The notes under the pieces were generated by a model. That model saw nothing but the letters and a program-made list of their open reading frames with translations, was not told the origin of the DNA and did not search any database. Positions 1-11,809 of a DNA stretch of 64,000 bases are shown piece after piece; position 1 is the stretch's first letter, and every line of letters begins with the position of its first letter. The stretch comes from Aegilops tauschii subsp. strangulata. Lineage: Eukaryota > Streptophyta > Magnoliopsida > Poales > Poaceae. The position numbers and the translations under genes are program-made. The stretch spans positions 503,842,601 to 503,906,600 of the forward strand of contig NC_053035.3 in NCBI RefSeq assembly GCF_002575655.3. Direction: 5' to 3'.

Positions 1-163
1 CTGGACTCCGCCACCGCTCTGGCGAAAATCTGGTATCCGTATTAAGCCACGGGACGGATTTTCCATGTACAACCCCCCAAGCTGGGTGAGCCGCTATCTT
101 TTACTCAACTCCATTCATTCCGCATTCCTCATCACAAATATTTATCTTGCTAATTCATAGCAG

Positions 164-1932
164 GAACTGAGAAAAGCTGTGAGGGAGGTCCACAGCCCGC
201 CTCCACAGCCAGAGGACCCTGACCGGGCCCTCGACCCCGGACTCGAAGAAGATCCGGACGTATTTGTGGAGCTCGTCGACAGGATGTTTTATCAGTCAAG
301 CCGTGACGGTGCTTTGGTGGCCATCATAGCCGATTATCCCGGCCTACTCCCTGCATCGCATGTAAGTAAAACCGGAGTCCTAACTTCCAAGACGGATCCC
401 CTCTCTGCACCTTACCCACCGCACATGCATTGCGTTTCACAGGGAAGGCCATCGGGGCGTCGTGCCGAACCCGCGGTGACTCGCCAACAAGGGGCACCGA
501 AGCCGGGTAGGCTTAAAAGGAAGGCGGTCAGGACCGAGACGCCGTCGCAAAGGTATGATTTAAAACCTGCTCTGTAATTGTCGTCTTTAAAATATAACAA
601 TGTCCCTTGTCCCCTGGCAGAAAGAGTGCTCGCCGGACTGTGACCGGAGATCCTGCCAGCCCCGCCTCCACCAGCCGGACTCAAGAACCGGACTCGAGGG
701 CGGAGGCCAACGTGGGGACAATGCCGGACGGTCCTCCTACAGAGGATGCGGATAGAATATCCGCTACAAATTCCGAGGTGGAGAGCGCCATGGATCACAG
801 GCGTCGTCGGGCCGTACTCCGCGACCCTAATTTCTCCGAAGAGGCGTTTAATGCCTTCAACTCGGGAGACGCGTACATCCGGGCTGCTTGAGGTGGGCTC
901 GCTAGAGCCACATACTAGTATTTAAAGGATATACAGGTAAGAAAAATCTGATAATTATGTATATCAGTAGCCCCTGAGACTTGAAACAGTTGGCACAACT
1001 GATTTAAGAATCATTGTATGCCTAGGTTCTTACAGAGAAGAATACCCATTTGTCTCAAGAGCTAGAGGAGTGCAAAGCCCAGCTAAGGGCCACAGTTGCC
1101 GAAATGGAGGAATCCAAGAAGGCCTCTTCTGGTAATACTTGTCTTGATCAACAAGAATGTAATAACGTACCAGTTAGTATTCGGCATGTGCGCAAATCTA
1201 ACAATAGATTCTGCAGGCAATGCCGGAGTGAATCCGGAGATAGTACCAGGGGATGAGCAACATGCTCAACGACAGTTAGAGGCTGGCGAGCGCGTGCTTG
1301 CACGGGTCATTCGAGAGAAAAATGATCTCCAGGATGCCCATACCCGGCTGGGCGTTGAACTAAAAGATGTTCGGGCCCAGCTTGCTGACTCCGTGAAGGA
1401 AAATAAGAGGCTTCGACGCGGAATTTTTAGTAAGTGCTCGAACGAACCTTTATACAGTTCGGCGAAGAAACGGGTTAACAGAGTTATGTCCGTAGGTATA
1501 CTGACAGGTCGCCCTGAAGAGGAGATGCCCGGATTCGCAGGTGATCTGCTACAAGAGCTTTCACAATTGCACGAACGAGTTCGGCAAGTGATGTAGGGTA
1601 TTGCCCAAGCCTTGTGGCCATCCGCCTCCCTGCCAGGAGGCATGGAAGAGCTTGTAGAGATGCTCAAGGGAGCGCGGCGGCGTTTCCGGTTATGGAAGAT
1701 ATCGGCCTGTCGACAAGGTGCGAGGGAAGCCTGGGCTATGGTGAAGACACGGTACACCAAGGTTGATCTGAATCACATGGCATAGGTCGGACCTGTAGGG
1801 TCAGATGGGAAAGAGATTCCCGTAAGTCTGGTATATGACCAGGTAGGAGTAGCCGCAAAGTATTCCCAACGGGATTGTAGGCTAGACAGCCTGTTGGATG
1901 GTATAGAAGAAGAATTTAGCCAGTCTAAATGA
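164..1932 (+). pseudogene. Antisense additional gene of the Tat element, at least six exons, stops present
   Basis: On the strand opposite to gag-pol there is a series of open segments joined by good splice sites. Exons are about 164-361, 443-552, 621-936, 1038-1131, 1217-1429 and 1496-1932. Introns run GT...AG: 362-442, 553-620, 937-1037, 1132-1216 and 1430-1495. Joining them keeps one frame. The product is acidic and proline-rich at first, then a long coiled coil rich in Glu, Leu and Arg, then a conserved-looking tail with CRQGAREAW and LDSLLDGIEEE. In-frame stops occur at 889-891, 922-924, 1594-1596 and 1783-1785, so it is inactive. Tat elements such as Grande are known to carry antisense extra genes; the function is unknown. 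The 5' part lies left of the window, since base 163 is a splice acceptor. Confidence 0.65.
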
Positions 1933-2736
1933 CTGTGTACTTCAATGGACATATTTTGTCCCTAGCCGGATTGTAAATCATTTGTCATGGCGGACCTTTT
2001 CGCTTCAACCTCCGGACCCGACAGTCCGAAGTGTATCCGAATACCCGCTCGGTTATGTAAACCGGGGTACGCGTGGAAACCAGGCGTAGGGGTCATAAGT
2101 GCTTGAACAGACAAGTACCCAACTAGTTATGTTATATTACATGGATAGTAATAAACATCTTCCAGGGAGAATAGTTTCGTTAAAGGTTCCTTTCCCTGGG
2201 TACGCATGCGTGAATGTGCATGTCCGAACTGTGAATAGAGATGCAGGACACAAAACATCCGAGGGCTTATGTTGTAATAGGTAAGAAAACATCTTTTGTT
2301 CACCAACCGAATATTCCCTTAAGAACGCTAGCTTTCGGCTTCACCCAGTCTGAGGTACACATCCGGCTGACCTGGCAGTAACAATCACAGAGGTGCTCCC
2401 CTTATGCCCTAGCCGAATTAACGGGAACGTAGGGCATAAACACAAGAGCCAGGCAACCTAGCTTGGCCAAAACTAAGTCATATCGATGCATATAATGGCG
2501 AAGAAAAGGTAAATATGGAAAAAGTGACACATATGTAGTGGGCATGAAGCCCGGAAGATAATTATACTAAGCTTCTGTATAAGAAGCCCCCAGGTATATT
2601 GAGCGCGCATAGTGCGGCAAGAGTGTGCGGCCGAGGCACACTTGAAGCCTGTAAGGCTGTAAAAAAAGAAAGAAATAAAGAGGGTATAACTTAAAAAAGA
2701 AACGCGGAGGGAAGGGGACGAACACGGAGTTCAGCA
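1933..2736. other. Non-coding region between antisense gene and pol end of Tat element
   Basis: No reading frame of note. The sequence is part of the Gypsy element because it lies between the antisense gene and the integrase tail. I see no tandem repeat or clear promoter. Confidence 0.5.
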
Positions 2737-5700
2737 CTAGGCATAGAATCTTCGGAGCCTGGCCGCGTTCCATGGGTTTGGCTCGAGTCGATTATCGGAT
2801 GCATCTTGCAGACGGTACGCTCCTCCGGTGAGAACTTTATCAACGATGAAGAGACCCTCCCACTTGGGCTTGAGTTTGTCCTTTTTCTTCTCCGGTAGGC
2901 GTAGAACGAGTTCGCCAACGTTATAAGTTTTGGCCCGTACTTCCCTGCTTTGATACCTTCGAGCCTGTTGCTGATAGGAATGCGGAACGGGCTTTTGCGA
3001 CGTCGCGCTCCTCCTCCAGGGCATCTAAACTGTCCTGCCGATCCAGCTCGGCTTCTCTTTCTTCGTACATGCGCACTCGAGGTGAGTCATGAATGATATT
3101 GCAGGGCAATACCGCCTCTGCGCCGTACACCTAAAAAATGGTGTGTATCCGGTAGTGCGGTTCGGCGTGGTCCGCAGCCCCCATAGTACGGAGTCGAGCT
3201 CCTCGACCCAGTGCGTATCTGATTCCTTCAAGGATCGCACTAGTCTGGGTTTGATGCCGCTCATAATAAGACCATTTGCTCGTTCGACTTGACCGTTTGT
3301 TTGGGGGTGATAGACGGAGGCATAATCGAGCTTAATGCCCATGTTGCCGCACCAAGTTTTCACCTCGTCGGCTGTGAAGTTGGAGTCGTTATCGGTGATG
3401 ATGCTGTGGGGGACACCATAACGGTGTACGACCCCGGATATGAAGTCTATCACTGGTCCGGATTCGGCCGTTTTAACTGGTTTGGCTTCTATCCATTTGG
3501 TGAATTTATCCACCATGACCAACAAGTATTTTTTCTTATGGCTTCCTCCTTTAAGGGGTCCGACCATATCAAGCCCCCAGACCACAAAGGGCCAAGTTAT
3601 GGGGATTGTTTGGAGAGCGGTAGGTGGCATATGGCTTTGATTTGCAAAAAGCTGGCAACCGACGCAATGTTGGACGAGGTCCTGTGCGTCTGCTCGGGCT
3701 GTCGGCCAGTAGAAACCTGTACGGAAGGCCTTGCTTACAAGGGCCCGAGCTGCGGCATGGTGGCCGCCGAGTCCAGCATGAATTTCGACCAAGAGCTGTC
3801 GCCCTTCCTCTTCGGAGATGCATCTTTGGAGCACTCCGGACGCGCTTTTCTTATAAAGCTCTCCCTCATGAACCTTGTAGGCTTTAGAGCGCCGCAGAAT
3901 GCAGCGTGCCTCATTTTGGTCCTCGGGGAGTTCTTGCCTATTTAGGTAGGCTAAGAAGGGTTCTGTCCACGGGGCGATGACAGCCATGATCACGTGGGCC
4001 AAAGGTGTTATTTCGGTGGCGGAGCCTCCGATTACGTCAGAGTGTTCGGGATCAGGGGTTGTGTTCTGATCCGGACTGGTATTGCCGGCCTCTCCTTTCC
4101 ACACCACGGATGGCTTGAACAGCCTTTCCAAAAAGATATTAGGTGGGACGGGGTCGCGCTTAGCGCCGATGTGGGCGAGGATATCCGCCGCTTGATTGTT
4201 TTCTTGGACCACATGGTGGAATTCGAGCCCCTCGAACCGAGCTGACATTTTGAGGACGGCATTGCGGTAAACCGCCATTTTTGGGTCCTTGGCGTCAAAG
4301 TCTCCATTTATTTGAGATATTGCGAGGTTCGAATCCCCACGCACTTCCAGGCGTTGAATGCCCATGGAGACTGCCATCCGAAGACCATGCAATAGAGCCT
4401 CGTATTCGAATGCATTGTTGGAGTCTGTGTATAATATTTGTAGTACGTATTGGACTGTATCTCCGGTGGGGGATGTCAGGACAACGCCTGCTCCCAGACC
4501 CGCCAGCATCTTAGAGCCGTCAAACTGCATGATCCGATTGGAGTACGCGCCATACTCTTTAGGGAGTTTGGCTTCTGTCCATTCGGCGACGAAGTCAGCC
4601 AGTACTTGCGACTTAATGGCTCGTCGTGGTTTGTATATGACGTCAAACGGGAGGAGCTCAATAGCCCACTTAGCAATCCGGCCCGTGGCATCGCGGTTAT
4701 TTATTATATCGTTGAGTGGTACTTCAGAGGCCACCGTGATTGAACACTCTTGAAAGTAGTGTCGTAGTTTCCGGGATGCCATGAAGACCGCGCATGCTAT
4801 CTTTTCATAATGTGGGTACCGTGATTTGCATGGTGTGAGGACGGTAGATACGTAGTATACCGGCTTTTGAAGCGGGAACTTATGTCCGTCCTCCTCTCGT
4901 TCGACGACGAGCACTGCGCTAACAACTTGGTGCGTTGCAGCTATATATAACAGCATGGGTTCGCCGATGTTTGGTGAGGCCAGGATTGGGTTGCTGGCCA
5001 AGAGGGCCTTTATTTCTTCCAGTCCGGCCGTGGCCGCATCCGTCCACTCGAAGTGTTCGGTGCGTCGAAGAAGGCGATAGAGAGGTAGTGCCTTTTCTCC
5101 CAATCGGGAGACGAAGCGGCTTAAGGCAGCCACGCATCCAGTTAATTTCTGGATTTGCTTGAGGTCTGTTGGGATAGCCAACTATGACAAGGCTCGAATT
5201 TTAGCCGGATTTGCTTCAATTCCTCTATTGGAAACGATGAAACCCAGGAGCTTTCCGGCAGGAACGCCGAAAACGCATTTTTCAGGATTGAGCTTGATGT
5301 CATATGTTCGAAGATTGTCGAACGTAAGCCTCAGGTCATCTATTAAAGACTCGACGTATCTGGTTTTAATGACTACGTCGTCTACGTATGCCTCCACTGT
5401 TTTGCCGATTCGTGTTTCCAGGCATGTCTGAATCATGCGTTGATAGGTTGCACCGGCATTTTTGAGCCCGAAAGGCATGGTGTTAAAACAGAAGGGACCG
5501 TATGAAGTTATGAATGCCGTTGCGGCTTGATCGGACTCCGCCATCTTGATTTGATGGTATCAGGAGTATGCATCGAGGAAGCACAATGAGTCGTGTCCTG
5601 CGGTGGCATCGATTATTTGGTCGATGCGAGGGAGGGGGAAGGGATCCTTTGGGAAAGCCTTATTGAGGTCCTTGAATTCGACGCATAGGCACCAGGATTT

Positions 5701-6597
5701 GTTCTTCTTTGGTACCATCACCAGGTTTGCTAGCCAGTCTGGGTGTTCTATTTCTCTGATGAATCCGGCTTCGAGTAACTTGGCTAGCTCCTCTCCCATG
5801 GCTTGTCGTTTAGGTTCTGCAAAGCGCCGTAGTGTCTGCTTGACCGGCTTGTATCCCTTTTGTATATTAAGGCTATGCTCGGCCAGCCTGCGTGGGATCC
5901 CTGGCATGTCTGAGGGGTGCCAGGCAAAGATGTCCCAATTCTCGCGTAAGAACGCCCGCAGTGCGGCGTCGATTGTGGGGTCCAGTTGTGCCCCAATGGT
6001 TGTTGTTTTTGTAGAGTCCGTTGGGTGGACTTGGAATTTGACGATTTCGTCCGCTAGCTTGAAAGTGGTGGATTTGTATTGTTTGTCGAGTATCACATCG
6101 TCCCTATCCACTGTAGAGCGTAGTGCAGTTAATTCTTCGGCTGCTAGGGCTTCGGATAATGCCTCAAGGGCGAGGGTGGCGGTTCTGTTTTCGGCGTGGA
6201 GTGCTATGTTTGGGTTGCTGGCTAGAGTGATGATTCCGTTGGGCCCGGGCATCTTGAGCTTCATGTACCCATAATGGGGTATGGCTTGGAAGCTCGCGAA
6301 TGCATCCCGCCCTAAAAGGGCATGGTATCCACTATTGAACGGGGCCACTTGGAATGTTATCTCCTCGGACCTGTAATTTTCCGGCGTGCCAAATACCACA
6401 TCAAGGGTGATTTTTCCCGCACATCGCGCCTCCCGACTAGGGATAATCCCTCGGAATGTAGTGCTGCTTTGCTCAATGCGGCCTTTGTCTATTTCCATCT
6501 TATTGAGAGTTTCCTCGTAAATGAGGTTTAATCCGCTGCCGCCGTCCATGAGCACTTTAGTAAGCCGAAAGCCGTCCACAATTGGACTAAGGACCAA
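2737..6597 (-). pseudogene. pol: pol region: protease, RT, RNase H, second RNase H, integrase; broken
   Basis: Domains appear in order on the minus strand. The aspartic protease has MDGGSGLNLIY. The reverse transcriptase includes VMVPKKNKSW and the catalytic YVDD near 5390. A first RNase H follows. A second RNase H of archaeal type starts at FDGSKMLAGLGAG and includes EYEALLHGL and RGDSNLAI. The integrase has an HHCC finger (GLGGHHAAAR ... QHCVGCQ), core residues in GLDMVGPL, ITDNDSNF and GQVERAN, and a GELVLRL tail. One frame holds from 6597 to about 3140, broken by TGA at 5560-5562 and TAG at 5182-5184. Near 3135 the frame shifts by one base, and it returns to the first frame near 2990-3030. 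The product would be a truncated set of fragments, hence pseudogene. Confidence 0.85.
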
Positions 6598-6609
6598 AGC
6601 GTCCGGAGC

Positions 6610-7770
6610 TCAGACTGTTCGGAATGGCGGTTCGTCACTGGCATTAAAGGTTATAGCCGTGTCGTTCCAGGGATTTGTTGCTGCAACGTGGCAGACTTCA
6701 GCGAGGCTGCGGAGTGCTCTCTTGCGCCTGTTATTTGAGGCGAAAGTCTCGAAGACTGTCAATACTGTATTGTTGCTTTCTACGGGATGATGCTCTGCGG
6801 TATCGTTGATGAGGAGATCCTCGCCGCTCTTGGCCACTTGCCGAAGTATCCAACATGCTCTAAGGCTGTGTATTGGTATGGTATCCGGTGTGGTGTGAAT
6901 TTTGCATGGCCCATTGAGCCATCCCTCCAATACGGTTCCGCGCCCTGTAGTGGGCTTTGGTTTCTTTGGATCGGGTGACTTGTGAGAGTGCACCCTTTTA
7001 GTTCGGACGAGGGGTTTATTGAGGGCCGGTGGATCCCAGAATTTTGCTTGGGTTTTCCAGGCGCTTTCCATCGCACAGTACTTCTGTACTATGGCCGCCA
7101 AGTCAGCAAAGTGTACTATGTCACGGCGACGTATGGCGTTGAGGATTCCCTTGTCCGTGCAATTTTTGCAAAATAATGAAGTTGCGTCTTCCTCGCGACA
7201 ATCCTTGACCTTGTTCATTACGAGGAGGAATCTGGCCCAAAAGTGATGTACTGTCTCTTGGGACTCTTGTCTAATGTGGGAAAGATCGCTTGTATCTGGG
7301 CGGGTGGGTAGATTTAAGTCCGAACCCTGACCCGATCTAAGACTCAGAGGCAGAGGAGCTTCCGAACTAGGCAGTTCGGGCTCTGGGATGTTGCCCAATT
7401 TCTCTGGCCTGCTGTCCGGTTCTAAGTCCGGAGCTTGGGTCATGTCCTCCCGCAGACGGGTATCCGGCTCGGAGAGCTCGGGAATCCGGACATAGTTCGT
7501 CCTCAAAATAGATGAAGAATCGCTGCATTGCTCCTCCACCACCGCTATCTGATGGGTGACCGGCGGAGAGTTAATCTCTCTTTGGTCGGGTTTAAGCCCG
7601 ATCCGATCATAGTCTGTAGCGACTCCCAGGGCGGCGATGCGATCCAAGAGCTCGTTCAAGGATGAAAGCTCCATTGGATCCATCCGCTCGGCGTATTCCG
7701 AGCTGACGTGGAGGTTGTTTTCGATGACCCGAGAAGTCATCATCGACGCGGTGGCCGAACGGGCGGTCAT
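6610..7770 (-). pseudogene. gag: gag region of Tat-lineage Gypsy polyprotein
   Basis: Encodes about 386 residues of a capsid-type polyprotein. The N-terminal third is acidic and low complexity. A stretch around residues 175-240 (HHFWARFLLVMNKVKDC and onward) looks like a retrotransposon gag core. A basic tail (KSPDPKKPKPTTGRG) precedes the protease. The region stays in the same frame as pol and is separated from it only by a TGA at 6610-6612, so gag and pol were one continuous frame. It is shorter than I would expect for a full Tat gag, so an internal deletion is possible. The start at 7770 is the first codon used here; the true initiator is uncertain. Confidence 0.7.
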
Positions 7771-7900
7771 GACGAAGCCGCCTAGTCGGAGAGTTTGGCC
7801 TACAGCCAGAGCTCCCCCAGAGGTGATGTTGTCCTTGATAACAGGCGAGCCATCAAACCTTACCGTGATGACACAGTGGAACTCTCGATGAAAGCACCAA

Positions 7901-8371
7901 TGTCGGTGTCAAAACCGGCGGATCTCGGGTAGGGCGTCCCGAACTGTGCGTCTAAGGCTAATGGTAACAGGAGGCGGGGGGCACAATGTTTACCCAGGTT
8001 CGGGCCCTCTCGATGGAGGTAATACCCTACTTCCTGCTTGATTGATCTTGATGATATGAGTATTACAAGAGTTGATCTACCACGAGATCGTAGAGGCTAA
8101 ACCCTAGAAGCTAGCCTATGATTATGATTGTTGTTGGTCCTACGGACTAAACCCTCCGGTTTATATAGACACCGGAGGGGCTAGGGTTACACAAAGTCGG
8201 TTACAAAGAAGGAGATCTACATATCCGAATTGCCAAGCTTGCCTTCCACGCAAAGGAGAGTCCCACCCGGTCACGGGACGAAGTCTTCAATCTTGTATCT
8301 TCATAGTCCAACAGTCCGACCAAAGTATATAGTCCGACTGTCCGAGTACCCCCTAATCCAGGACTCCCTCA
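7901..8371 (-). repeat. 5' LTR of Tat-lineage Gypsy element (471 bp)
   Basis: The repeat begins TGTCGGTGTC and ends CTCCCTCA on the plus strand, giving the usual TG...CA limits. Read in the coding direction it starts TGAGGGAGTCC, carries a TATA box and ends just before the leader of gag. No second copy lies in the window, so the limits rest on the TG/CA ends and on LINE coding sequence starting immediately at 8372-8373. Confidence 0.8.
8159..8168 (-). promoter_or_regulatory. Putative TATA box in Gypsy LTR
   Basis: On the minus strand the sequence reads CTATATAAAC, flanked by an imperfect GC-rich inverted repeat (ccggt...accgg). It lies in the middle of the LTR, where transcription of the element would start. 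The assignment rests on the motif and position only. Confidence 0.45.
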
Positions 8372-9858
8372 GCGGTCTACTACCCAAACGTAGACCTGCT
8401 GGAAGCTGAATTGGGGTCATCACCTAGCCAAGTGTGGCACGCTATACTCGAGGGAAGAGATACACTTAAGCTAGGGCTGATAAAACGGATTGGTACCGGT
8501 GAGAAAACAAGAGTATGTGATGACAATTGGTTGCCTAGAGACTATAGTCTTAGGCTGATTGTGGCGAAAGCAGCGACCCCCCCCCCCCTAGAGATGGTGA
8601 GTGAGTTGATCCAATGCGACTAGGACTTGGAATACTGCTGTCTTCGAGGATCATTTTATTGATATGGACAAGGAGATAATACAGAAAATTCCCATCAGCT
8701 CAAGGACACTAGATGATTTTTGGGCATGGCATTATGAGAAGCATGGCAATTTCTCGGTTTGATCGGCATACCGGATGCGGGTGGGGATTAAAAATCAACG
8801 AGAAGATTGGCTAGAACATAGACCTAGCAACTCTAACACAAGCGAGACCAAAAATCTTGGGTGAAGTGGTGGCATGTTCGGGTTCCTGCCAAAAGTGCGG
8901 ATGTTCGTATGGAGACTAGCAAAGATGTCTATCCCTACCGGAGAAGTTCGTGTTCACAGAAATATGGCCACGGATGATACTTGCCCAATTTGCAATGCCG
9001 CCTCGGATACATGGAGAAACGCGTCGTTAGATTGTAACATGTCCAGATCGGTATCGGCATTAGCAGATGAGGAAGTAGTAGAGCATGTGATCATGAACAA
9101 ATCAGAAGATGCGCGGATTTGGCTGTTTGATACAGTGAAACAAGATGAATTGGCAATGGTGTTAGTTACTCTACGGGCTATATATATGGTGGGCGAAGCG
9201 ACGGGCAATACATGATGGTGAGTTCCAGAATCCTATATCAACACACATTTTCATCACGAAGTTCCTAGCAGAGATCGAGGTGCCGGTGAAATTAAAGAAG
9301 GAAGCACAGCCAACAGGAGAACCATCAAGGTGCAATGGAAAGTGGATTCCGCTGGAACCCGGGTGGTGTAAAATAAATGTTGACGGAGGGTTGTCGAGAG
9401 ACGGACGAAGAGGAGAAGCAGCAGCAGTCTGTCGCGATGAGTTCAGACATAATTTGGGGGCTTATGTGGTCGTTCTTGATGGCCAGACAGATCCATCCTG
9501 TTTGGAGGCTATAGCATGCAATGAAGGCCTTGCACTTGCCCAAGATCTTCATATCAGATCGGTTAAGCTTGTTTTATAGAAGTGGTGATGATTTTACAAA
9601 GGAAGGTGAATTGTACTTATTTAGTTATCTTGCAAGAAGTGGAGGAGACAAGTAAGCTCTTTGCTAGATTTAATGTGGCTCATGAGAAAAAGGGAGTCTA
9701 CACTAGAAGTTCATAGCTTGGCAAAGGTGGTGTCATCTCTGGGCGCCGGCCGTTATATTTGGCTAGGTTCATTACCTGATATATGTATTTTACCTTTGGA
9801 TGTTGTGATTGAATAAAGAAGAACCTATATGTATGCCTCTCTCTCAAAAAAAAAAAAA
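8372..9858 (+). mobile_element. LINE (L1-type), 3' part only, cut by Gypsy insertion
   Basis: The fragment ends in a run of 13 A at 9846-9858, preceded by a short 3' untranslated region. Coding remnants belong to the C-terminal part of a plant LINE ORF2. The 5' remainder should lie beyond the left end of the Gypsy element, outside the window. Several stops and shifts show it is old. Confidence 0.75.
8373..9579 (+). pseudogene. LINE ORF2 C-terminus: zf-RVT and plant RNase H remnants
   Basis: The first open part reads YYPNVDLLEAELGSSPSQVW and continues to NWLPRDYSLRLI, typical of the region after the RT thumb in plant LINEs. It is closed by a stop at 8621-8623. A second part (8874-9215) has FVWRLAK and a zinc-binding CPICNAASDTW, the zf-RVT domain. 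A third (9280-9579) begins KWIPLEPGWCKINVDGG with SRDGRRGEAAAVCRD, a plant LINE-type RNase H. The parts are in different frames with stops between them, so no protein is made. The RNase H domain separates this LINE from the other one at 11600-21316, which has none. Confidence 0.75.
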
Positions 9859-11323
9859 GATGGACGCGTTGGTGTTGGTCTGACTGGAGCCTGGCCAAAT
9901 GACATGCGGGCTCCTCCCCTGCACTCTGCCCCACATGTCACTGTGAAGAGAGTTGCACCAAACGGCTAGCCGGCCACGCCCGTTGGATTAGTCACACGGC
10001 GCGCAAGCGCAAGTGGCCCGAGGAAGCACACGAGTACGGGTTTGGACTTGGTGCCTCGCGTCGCGTACGGATCTCGACCTCCGTTCTCCTGGCGCTGGAG
10101 CTGGAGGTTGTGAGTTTTTTTTTTTTTGAGGGATCTGGAGGTTGTGAGTTGTGACGTTAAGAAAACGAACCTCACCTAGACAAGAAATGGAGTAAAATGC
10201 ATGTAGAACGGCGTCAATACGATCCTGGATGTTGGAAATACAACAGCGATACATACGGTCCTCCAACTTGGGCAACTGGTCCTGAAATACTACGTCTCCG
10301 TGTACGACGCCGCTGCCACGTCGCGGCAGACGGACAACTTGGTTGCTTCATCAATTCCTGGTCAAATTCCCCAATTGCAGCCCCGCGACGCAATCCTCCA
10401 CGCTCCCGCATCGAGCTCCATAGGCGGTGCCAGCTTGACGGACAGCCCTGTCTCCGCTCTCCGGCGACTGCGGCATTCTCGTCGCCGCATCATCCTTGGG
10501 CCAAGGGTTCCGCAGGAGGTGGCCATGTCCTCGCGCGGGACGCCTTCCATGGAGGCGCTGGAAACGCGCTACAGTAGCGTCGGCGCTCGGAGATGGCAGC
10601 GATGCGGTGACGCCGGCAGCACTTGTGGACGCCATCGAGAAGCGTGCGGCGTCCTCCCCTCCGAGGTCTTGTGCCCCCCCTGCACGACCCGTGGCTGTCA
10701 TTCTCGACGCCGGAGCAGTGCACAAGTGTTGCCGCCGGTGGATTTAGTTCACCCCTGTTCTGGCCGGGCAAGGCTGATGGCTCTGGCTAGTTTGGTCTTG
10801 TGTAGTGAACTTGCGAGCTGTGTCTTGTTTGTTGAGTGAACATGGCCGTGAGCTGCTGATTGTGTAGTGAGATCCATTGCCGAGTGAGCTTGGTGCTGTG
10901 TAGTGAGCTTATTAGTACAATTGAAGCAATGTGTTGTGGATTCATACAGTGAAATGTGGTTGCATCAACAATTTTTTGGCAACATTTTTCTGAATTTTCA
11001 GAGAGGAACATATAAACTGGTCTTCTGACTAAATTTGGGTATAGTTTGACAGCATTTTGACTAAGAGGAAAATATAGCTGTAATTTGGGCACACATCCGA
11101 CTAAATATGGGCTCATTTTGACAGCATTTCTCTGAATTCTCAGAAACTGAGACAACATATAACTCAAAATGCTTGAAAGGTAGCACTGTTTAACTGAAGA
11201 TAACAGAAAGTACGTCTAACTGAATTTTGTTTGACTGAATGACATATATGTATGACTGAATCTTCATGAAACACAACACATATCAACTGAAAATTCATGA
11301 AACAACATCATATATCAAGATAA

Positions 11324-11324
<1 letters not shown>
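9859..11324. other. Unassigned sequence with GC-rich stretch, no gene recognised
   Basis: 10240-10780 is GC-rich, with long overlapping open frames on both strands. None shows a domain I recognise, and the composition alone explains the open frames. 10780-11320 becomes AT-rich. It may hold a decayed gene fragment but I cannot support one. Confidence 0.4.
10101..10150. repeat. 16-bp direct repeat flanking an 18-nt poly(T) insertion
   Basis: The 16-mer ctggaggttgtgagtt occurs at 10101-10116 and again at 10135-10150. Between them are 18 bases: a T run followed by gagggat. On the minus strand this reads ATCCCTC then poly(A), flanked by a perfect 16-bp TSD. That is the form expected of a LINE-driven insertion truncated to its last few bases. 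Confidence 0.5.

Positions 11325-11378
<54 letters not shown>
11325..11378. repeat. (TA)27 microsatellite
   Basis: A perfect 54-bp TA dinucleotide run in AT-rich sequence. Confidence 0.97.
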
Positions 11379-11381
<3 letters not shown>

Positions 11382-11587
11382 ACAGTATATATTACCGAAT
11401 CTCCATTCAACAGTATATAAAAAGCACAGTTTGTGCTTTATGTACAAGCGAAAGTCAGAATCACTTCTAGTTCATTAACAAAATGATCTAACCATTACAA
11501 GTTATCACACGACATTCAGCCACCCCTTAGCTCATCTTCTTGGCTTTTAAAAACTGGACCTTGGCTGATAGGAAGGTGCTCTCTTTG

Positions 11588-11599
11588 ATGTATTTGTCT
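11588..11599. repeat. LINE target-site duplication, 3' copy
   Basis: atgtatttgtct, identical to 21317-21328. The last T is ambiguous with the poly(T) tail. Confidence 0.85.
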
Positions 11600-11809
11600 T
11601 TTTTTTTTTGAAAAGGGGGATCTCCCCGGCCTCTGCATCAGAATGATGCATACGGCCATCTTATTAACGAAAAAAAGGTTCCAACAAGGTTTCAAAGTCT
11701 CCGGCTGAAAAGTAATAAAAAGACAGCTCACATAGAGCTAAAGAGGCTGGACACACAGACTAGCCAAGATAAGACGCCACAACCGGCTGGCTAAAGATAA
11801 ATAGGTAAA
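11600..11809 (-). other. LINE 3' untranslated region and poly(A) tail
   Basis: About 200 bases follow the ORF2 stop. They end CCCCTTTTC then a poly(A) run on the minus strand, next to the TSD. This is the expected 3' end of a LINE transcript. Confidence 0.75.

Larger units (their letters stand above)
1..8371 (-). mobile_element. Tat-lineage Gypsy LTR retrotransposon, 5' portion, left end outside window
   Basis: Read on the minus strand the order is LTR (8371-7901), gag, protease, reverse transcriptase, two RNase H domains, integrase, then a long region holding an antisense gene. A second, archaeal-type RNase H between the normal RNase H and the integrase, plus an extra gene downstream of pol, are known marks of the Tat lineage of plant Gypsy elements. 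The 3' LTR must lie left of base 1. The right edge abuts a plus-strand LINE at 8372, so the element inserted into that LINE. The 5-bp TSD cannot be tested because the other flank is missing; the right candidate is gcggt (8372-8376). Coding regions carry several stops, so the copy is not autonomous. Confidence 0.85.

Noticed and set aside
3289..3945. Plus-strand open frame of 218 codons and others opposite the integrase and RT
   Set aside because: They are antisense shadows of the Gypsy pol region, which has clear domains on the minus strand.
10197..10839. Possible host gene fragment in the GC-rich stretch
   Set aside because: No splice pattern, domain or consistent frame could be supported; left as unassigned.
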